This document shows, in pieces, positions 59,686-64,000 of a stretch of DNA of 64,000 nucleotides. The stretch lies in NCBI GenBank assembly GCA_965198865.1, contig CBDAQA010000018.1:408384-472383 (forward strand), given 5' to 3'. This DNA is from CBDAQA01 sp965198865 (GTDB lineage: Bacteria; Planctomycetota; Phycisphaerae; Tepidisphaerales; Tepidisphaeraceae). Each line of letters begins with the position of its first letter. The first letter of the stretch is position 1. The notes under the pieces were generated by a model that worked only from the letters and a program-made list of their open reading frames with translations, did not search any database and was not told where the DNA came from. The translations under genes and the position numbers were made by a program.

Positions 59686-60717
59686 TCAATCCGTCGCCGG
59701 GGGCGACGGCAGGACCGGCAGACTCTCGGCGATCGGCTTCGTACGGGTCCGCAGGACGCCGTCTTCCATCACGTGACGGATCTTGGTCAGCGCCTTGTTC
59801 TGAATCTGGCGCACCCGCTCCTTCGTCACGCCGATGATCTGCCCGACCTCTTCCAGCGTCATCGGGCTCTCGTCCTGCTGCTCCCAGTTGAACCGACGGC
59901 GGATCACCGTCTGCTCGACGTCGCTCAGCTCGGCCAGGTTCCGGTCGACGATCTGCTTCAGCTCGTCGACGCAGTCCTCCTGGACGGCGTCCCGCCGACG
60001 ATCGGTCCAGTCCGACTTCTCGTAGTCGGGCTCGAACTCGACGGGGAACCGAGTCTTATACCGGCTGCTCTTCAGGGCCGTCCGGCTGAACGCCTTGAGG
60101 ATCGCCCGGCAGGCGTAGGTGCTGAACTTGAACCCGCGCTCGACGTTGAACTTGTCGACGGCTCGCAGCAGGGCCATGTTGCCCTCGCTGACGACCTCGG
60201 CGAAGTCGACGTCGCCCAGACGGGTCCGCTTGGCCATCGCGAGCACCAACGCTAGGTTGGTGCGTGTCAGGTACTCGCGAAAGTGTTCGAACTTCCGGTG
60301 CCACTCGATGAACTCCTCACCGCTCTCCTTGGTGAGGCCGTCCTTCTCGATCTTGGCCTTCAGCTTCGACAGCTTGCACTTGCTGTAGTTGAAGCGGAGG
60401 AACATCGTCTTCTCCTCGGCCGGCTTCATCAGCGTCGGCGAGGAGGTGGCACCCTCAATGGCCTCGTCCCTGGTGGGGGCGTACCAGCTGGTGGGTGGCA
60501 GCTCGGGCTCGTGGTCCTCGCCGAACAGTTCCTTCTCGATACCCCGGTTCTTGAACTGAGGGCTATCCATGAAGGCGTAATTCTCGGTCGTGAACAACGT
60601 CTCGATCCGCTGTCGCATCAAGCGGGGCACCGGGGCCGCCCGAACGGTCGGGATGGCAGATGCCTTGCTCTTGGTCGTCTTGCTCGGTTGAACGCGCTGC
60701 ATGATTGCGGTGGCCAT
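59686..60717 (-). CDS. RpoD-like sigma-70 family factor
   Basis: 343 residues. ATG 60717 is chosen because GGGAGG (complement at 60723-60728) lies five bases upstream. Region 1.2-2: FEHFREYLTRTNLALVLAMA, VVSEGNMALLRAVDKFNVERGFKFSTYACRAILKAF in pieces. Region 4 has SPMTLEEVGQIIGVTKERVRQIQNKALTKIRH, an intact -35 recognition helix. It lacks the large non-conserved region and the region 1.1 of housekeeping RpoD, and its region 2.4 is unusual (ACRAILKAFSR). Likely an alternative sigma factor of a planctomycete branch. Its regulon is unknown. Confidence 0.88.
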   Translation of the reverse strand: MATAIMQRVQPSKTTKSKASAIPTVRAAPVPRLMRQRIETLFTTENYAFMDSPQFKNRGIEKELFGEDHEPELPPTSWYAPTRDEAIEGATSSPTLMKPAEEKTMFLRFNYSKCKLSKLKAKIEKDGLTKESGEEFIEWHRKFEHFREYLTRTNLALVLAMAKRTRLGDVDFAEVVSEGNMALLRAVDKFNVERGFKFSTYACRAILKAFSRTALKSSRYKTRFPVEFEPDYEKSDWTDRRRDAVQEDCVDELKQIVDRNLAELSDVEQTVIRRRFNWEQQDESPMTLEEVGQIIGVTKERVRQIQNKALTKIRHVMEDGVLRTRTKPIAESLPVLPSPPATD

Positions 60718-60728
60718 CAAGGCCTCCC

Positions 60729-61093
60729 TTCTGTCTGGTCCGTCAAGTCGTCCAATGACTCTACTGACTCCTAGTCGTCAAACCAATGGTCCGTCGCCTG
60801 ACTAACAGGTACATCAACATCCGTCCGACGGCCAATATTCCACGCCTGTCCCCAGCACCTTCTCGCTCAATATTACGGTTGGCGAACCCCAGGGCTGTCA
60901 CGCTAATGGCCCATCCGAATAGAAATTGCGATCAACCGGCCACGCGAAAAACGCCCCGGTCAATTTTTTTGGGGCCGTTACGCCAGCTGTAGACGATAGC
61001 GGTCCGATATCCATGGGAACCGCCGCGTGCTAACACAAGACGTACCATTGGCGCGCCGGTTGGCACTTTTAGGCGATAAGATTCGGACATCCC
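60729..61093. other. Gap upstream of the sigma factor and nadD
   Basis: Lower-GC non-coding stretch with two TTGACG-like strings on the minus strand (near 60750-60780) and an AT-rich patch CAATTTTTTTGGGG (about 60961). The + strand end TTTTAGGCGATAAGATT just before nadD could be an extended -10 region (TAAGAT, 61076-61081) but lacks a spaced -35. No gene seen. Confidence 0.4.
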
Positions 61094-61681
61094 ATGCGGA
61101 CCCTCTATTTCGGCGGCAGCTTCAACCCGGTGCATCACGGCCACCTTGTCTGCGCCCGCGCCGTTGCCGAAGCTGCCGGGTTCGACCGAATCACTCTGGT
61201 CCCTAATCAACAATCCCCGCACAAGCCGGAAGTTGCAGATATCGCACCCGCCGATGACCGTCTCGCGCTCTGTCGATTGGCCACGGCCGAAGACCCCGCG
61301 TTCGCCGTGGATGACGTCGAAGCGAACCGGCCACCCCCCAGCTACACGATTGACACGGTCCGAGAGCTTAAGCGGCGTGGCGAGACAGATGTCCACTGGA
61401 TGATCGGGGCCGACCAAGTCGCGGCACTGCCACTATGGCACGAGGCGGACAGCCTGATGGCGGAGACAAAGCTCGTGATCGTCTCTCGCCCCGGCTGGGC
61501 ATTCGACTGGGCGACCCTACCGCCCGCGTTCCGGAGTCTGCGCGATCACGTCGTCCCGGCACCGCTGATCGAGATCAGCAGCACCGATATCCGCCGCCGA
61601 CTCCGTGATGGGCGGTCGATCCGTTATCTGACCCCCAATGCGGTGGTCGCTCACATTCGAAAGCGTCGCCTTTACGTCTGA
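61094..61681 (+). CDS. nadD: Nicotinate-nucleotide adenylyltransferase
   Basis: Adenylates nicotinic acid mononucleotide to form deamido-NAD, a late step in NAD synthesis. 195 residues. Nucleotidyltransferase motif GGSFNPVHHGHL (7-18) with the HxxH-type His pair, PNQQSPHKP, the metal/nucleotide stretch WMIGADQVAALPLWHEA, VIVSRPGW, and ISSTDIRRRLRDGRSIRYLTPNAV at the C-terminus. Start at ATG 61094. Followed by rmuC on the same strand with a 49-base gap. Confidence 0.96.
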   Translation: MRTLYFGGSFNPVHHGHLVCARAVAEAAGFDRITLVPNQQSPHKPEVADIAPADDRLALCRLATAEDPAFAVDDVEANRPPPSYTIDTVRELKRRGETDVHWMIGADQVAALPLWHEADSLMAETKLVIVSRPGWAFDWATLPPAFRSLRDHVVPAPLIEISSTDIRRRLRDGRSIRYLTPNAVVAHIRKRRLYV

Positions 61682-61730
61682 CGCCGCTTCGGATGGCGAC
61701 GTCCGCACTTTACCTTAACATGACCTGGTC

Positions 61731-63023
61731 ATGGACAACCTGATCCTGGCCGGGCTTGGCCTCCTCTCGGCCGTCAACTTGGGCGTGGGCATCGCGATGC
61801 TGTCGCGCCTGTCGACCAACCGCCGGACCGACCGGGCCGTCCGCGAGGAACTGGCCCGTGGTCGCGAGGAGTCGGCGCGAAGTGCCCGCGACCTCCGCGA
61901 GGAGCTGATGGGCGGCCTCGACACGCTGGCCGACTCGCTGCAGCACCGGGTCACCGAGCTCACCACCCTGCAAGGTAGCCGGCTCGACGGCTTTGCCGCC
62001 GGTCTCACCCGACTCACGCACACGACCCAACAGGGCATGGACCGCAGCCGAAATGCCGTCGACCGGCAACTGTCGATGCTCCGCGCCGAGAACGGCGCCA
62101 AACTCGAACAGATGCGGGCCACCGTCGACGAGAAGCTGCACGCCACGCTCGAGGCCCGGCTCGGCGAGAGCTTCAAACTCGTCGGCGATCGGCTAGAGGC
62201 TGTGCACAAGGGGCTCGGCGAGATGCGGCTGCTCGCGACCGGTGTCGGCGACCTCAAACGCGTGCTGACCAACGTCAAGACCCGCGGCACCTGGGGCGAG
62301 GTGCAACTCGGCAACCTGCTCGAACAGATGCTGACCCCCGACCAGTACGCCGCCAACGTGGCCGTCGACCCGCAGTCGACCGAGCGCGTCGACTTCGCGG
62401 TGAAGCTGCCCGGCCGGGACGGTGCGGGCGGGGCACCGGTGTGGCTGCCGATCGACGCGAAGTTCCCGCAGGAGGATTACCAGCGGCTGCTGGAGGCGAC
62501 CGACGCCGAGTCCGTCGCCCGCTGGTCCGCCGCCGTTGCCGCCCGGGTCGATCACGAGGCCTGCTCGATCCGCCGGAAGTACGTCGTCTCGCCCCACACG
62601 ACCGACTTCGCCGTCCTGTTCCTGCCCACCGAGGGGCTGTTCGCCGAGGTGCTCCGCCGCCCCGGCCTGTGCGACGCCGTCCTCCGCGAGCACCGCATCG
62701 TCCTGGCCGGGCCGACCACTCTGTCCGCCCTGCTCTCCAGTCTGCAGATGGGGTTCCGCACCCTGGCCCTGGAGAAGCGCAGCAGCGAGGTGTGGCAGGT
62801 GCTCGGCTCGGTCCGGAACGAGTTCGGCAAGTTCGCCGACATGCTGTCGAAGGTGCAGAAGAAGCTGCAGGAGGCAAGCAACACCGTCGACCAGGCAGCC
62901 GTACGCAGCCGGGCCGTCGAGCGGACCCTCCGCGCCGTCGACCACATGCCCGGCGAGCGGGCCGTCCCGCCGCTGCTGCCGTTCGAGGAGCCGGACGCTG
63001 AGGAGCAAGCGCCCAGCGAATAG
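61731..63023 (+). CDS. rmuC: RmuC-family DNA recombination protein
   Basis: A 430-residue coiled-coil protein of the RmuC family, which limits inversion at short repeats and has a nuclease-like domain. The N-terminus has one membrane helix (LILAGLGLLSAVNLGVGIAML), followed by a long coiled coil (about 30-160), then the conserved core GTWGEVQLGNLLEQMLTPDQY, VDFAVKLPGRD, LPIDAKFPQEDYQRL (Asp/Lys of the nuclease-like motif), FLPTEGLFAEVLRRPGL and VLAGPTTLSALL. C-terminal tail acidic. DNA substrate not proven. Confidence 0.93.
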   Translation: MDNLILAGLGLLSAVNLGVGIAMLSRLSTNRRTDRAVREELARGREESARSARDLREELMGGLDTLADSLQHRVTELTTLQGSRLDGFAAGLTRLTHTTQQGMDRSRNAVDRQLSMLRAENGAKLEQMRATVDEKLHATLEARLGESFKLVGDRLEAVHKGLGEMRLLATGVGDLKRVLTNVKTRGTWGEVQLGNLLEQMLTPDQYAANVAVDPQSTERVDFAVKLPGRDGAGGAPVWLPIDAKFPQEDYQRLLEATDAESVARWSAAVAARVDHEACSIRRKYVVSPHTTDFAVLFLPTEGLFAEVLRRPGLCDAVLREHRIVLAGPTTLSALLSSLQMGFRTLALEKRSSEVWQVLGSVRNEFGKFADMLSKVQKKLQEASNTVDQAAVRSRAVERTLRAVDHMPGERAVPPLLPFEEPDAEEQAPSE

Positions 63024-63065
63024 CGGCAGGGCTGCTTCAGCAACCCCGATCGAGGTGAGCGTTTC

Positions 63066-63087
63066 AGGGTCGCTGAAGCGACCCTGT
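63066..63087. repeat. Palindrome after rmuC, CGCTGAAGCG family
   Basis: CAGGGTCGC (63066-63074), TGAA, GCGACCCTG (63079-63087): a perfect 9-bp stem. A nearby GGGCTGCTTCAGCAACCCC (about 63030-63048) is a second hairpin with the same core. No T-run. Confidence 0.7.
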
Positions 63088-63204
63088 CCCTGGTCGGCTT
63101 TCTGTTCTGATGACCGTGATCTGGATCGTACCCGATGCATACCCGGGACCTACGAAAATGACGGGTGTGGCGTCCCGGCGGGCGGGGGACGTATAACCAC
63201 GGCC

Positions 63205-64000
63205 ATGCGTGAACCCGCGCCCGGCCGACCCGTCCTGATCACCGGCACCAGCACCGGCATCGGCAGGGCGACGGCGGAACGATTAGCCCGCGGTGGGTGG
63301 AACGTCTTCGCCGGCGTCCGGCGGACGGGCGACGCGCCGGCCGGCGCGACGCCGGTCGTGCTCGACGTCGCCGACGGGCCCTCCGTCGCCGCCGCCGCCG
63401 AGCAGGTCGCCGACCTGTGCGGCGACGACGGGCTGGCGGCGCTGGTGAACAACGCCGGCGTCTGCGTGGTCGGCCCGGTCGAGTGCGTCCCGCTGGAGCA
63501 GTGGCGCCGGCAGTTCGAGGTGAACGTGTTCGGGGCGATCGCCGTCACGCAGTCCCTGCTGCCGCTGCTGCGCCGGCACGTCCACCGCCATGGGGCCCGG
63601 TCCGCGCGGATCGTCAACATCAGCTCCGTCACCGGGCAGGTCGCCAGCCCGCTGTTCGCCGCCTACTCGGCCAGCAAGCACGCGATCGAGGCGGTCAGCG
63701 ACGCCCTGCGGCTGGAGCTGGCCGGGCACGGGATCGGCGTGAGCGTGATCAACCCCGGCACGATCGCGACCGAGATCTGGCGGAAGGAGCGGGCCCAGGT
63801 CGACGCGTGCGGGTCGGGCACGTCGGCCCGGCGGTTGTACGGCCAGCTGATCGACAACGTGAGCCGGTACGTCTTCGCCGCCGCCGAAAAGAGCATCCCC
63901 GCCGACCGGATCGCCGTGGCCGTCGAGCGCTGCCTCACCGCCCGCCGCCCGCCGGTGCGGTGCCTGGTCGGGTGGGAAGCCCGGGTCGGCGGGCGAGCCC
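63205..64000 (+). CDS. Short-chain dehydrogenase/reductase, cut by the window end
   Basis: A Rossmann-fold NAD(P)-dependent oxidoreductase starting at ATG 63205 and still open at 64000, so at least 265 residues are present and the stop is not seen. TGTSTGIG (about 13-20) binds the cofactor; NNAG (about 88-91) is the fold-stabilising motif; the catalytic Ser is in VNISSVTGQ and Tyr/Lys in YSASKHAIEA. INPGTIATEIW follows, as in SDRs. The substrate is unknown. A TATAAC string (63192-63197) lies too close to the ATG to be a useful promoter unless the message is leaderless. Confidence 0.9.
   Translation, partial: MREPAPGRPVLITGTSTGIGRATAERLARGGWNVFAGVRRTGDAPAGATPVVLDVADGPSVAAAAEQVADLCGDDGLAALVNNAGVCVVGPVECVPLEQWRRQFEVNVFGAIAVTQSLLPLLRRHVHRHGARSARIVNISSVTGQVASPLFAAYSASKHAIEAVSDALRLELAGHGIGVSVINPGTIATEIWRKERAQVDACGSGTSARRLYGQLIDNVSRYVFAAAEKSIPADRIAVAVERCLTARRPPVRCLVGWEARVGGRA

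Overview
The window is high-GC bacterial DNA, densely coded on both strands, and it fits a member of the Planctomycetota, probably the Phycisphaerae/Tepidisphaera side (this placement is inference). Five things point there. A 23S-5S rRNA unit stands alone without a 16S gene. Two proteins end in PEP-CTERM sorting signals. One protein carries a C-terminal CPNCGYDLR...CPECG ribbon, a pattern I associate with planctomycetes. There is a small basic ribosome-associated-type protein (TIGR04137-like). There is also an unusual RpoD-like sigma factor. No tRNA, CRISPR array, phage or insertion sequence was seen.

Layout. 1-13.4 kb holds housekeeping genes: mug, a zinc-ribbon membrane protein, dps, gltA with a lipoprotein, comEC, a VapBC-type toxin-antitoxin pair, gatA, a glycosyltransferase, a BshC-like protein, a possible sRNA with a strong terminator, a membrane protein and pheS. 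13.6-17.5 kb is the rRNA unit: two sigma-70-like promoters, a boxA leader, 23S, 5S and a terminator. 17.7-28.2 kb holds a CHASE hybrid histidine kinase, a 47-residue zinc-ribbon gene, a secreted phosphodiesterase-like protein, a DUF2304/glycosyltransferase pair, thrS behind what looks like a complete attenuator, a nucleoside hydrolase and pnuC. 28.2-40 kb is rich in envelope functions: two paralogous membrane proteins, an Mla-type lipid transporter (MCE protein, ATPase, permease), a STAS/anti-sigma partner-switching pair and a PqiA-PqiB pair. 40-50.4 kb is more accessory: hicA with a frameshifted hicB, an orphan type VI sheath pair tssB-tssC, a sigma factor, a large PEP-CTERM protein with a degenerate subtilase-like domain, a frameshifted methyltransferase, an aminotransferase carrying a palindromic insert, and the small basic protein. 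50.5-59.5 kb is an alpha-glucan to trehalose module (glgX/treX, treZ, treY, with malQ divergent). The end holds an RpoD-like sigma factor, nadD, rmuC and a truncated short-chain dehydrogenase.

The most notable finding is in front of thrS. It consists of a near-consensus promoter, an 18-codon ORF beginning almost at the predicted transcription start and carrying three Thr and two Ile codons, and RNA segments that can form mutually exclusive 1:2, 2:3 (antiterminator) and 3:4 (intrinsic terminator) hairpins ending 18 nt before thrS. This is the architecture of ribosome-mediated attenuation by threonyl-tRNA supply.

The second theme is a dense set of long inverted repeats in the gaps between genes. 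They belong to several sequence families (cores CGCTTCAGCG, GGAGGCACGGAGACACAGAG, CGCAGATGCACGCAGATG, GGGCTTGCAGCCCG, CACGGGCA/TGCCCGTG, GCTCCGCCGCGGGTTC, AAGACGTGAAGGTAGGGCGA). One appears to have entered a coding sequence in frame.

All calls come from reading the sequence. No database search or folding program was run.
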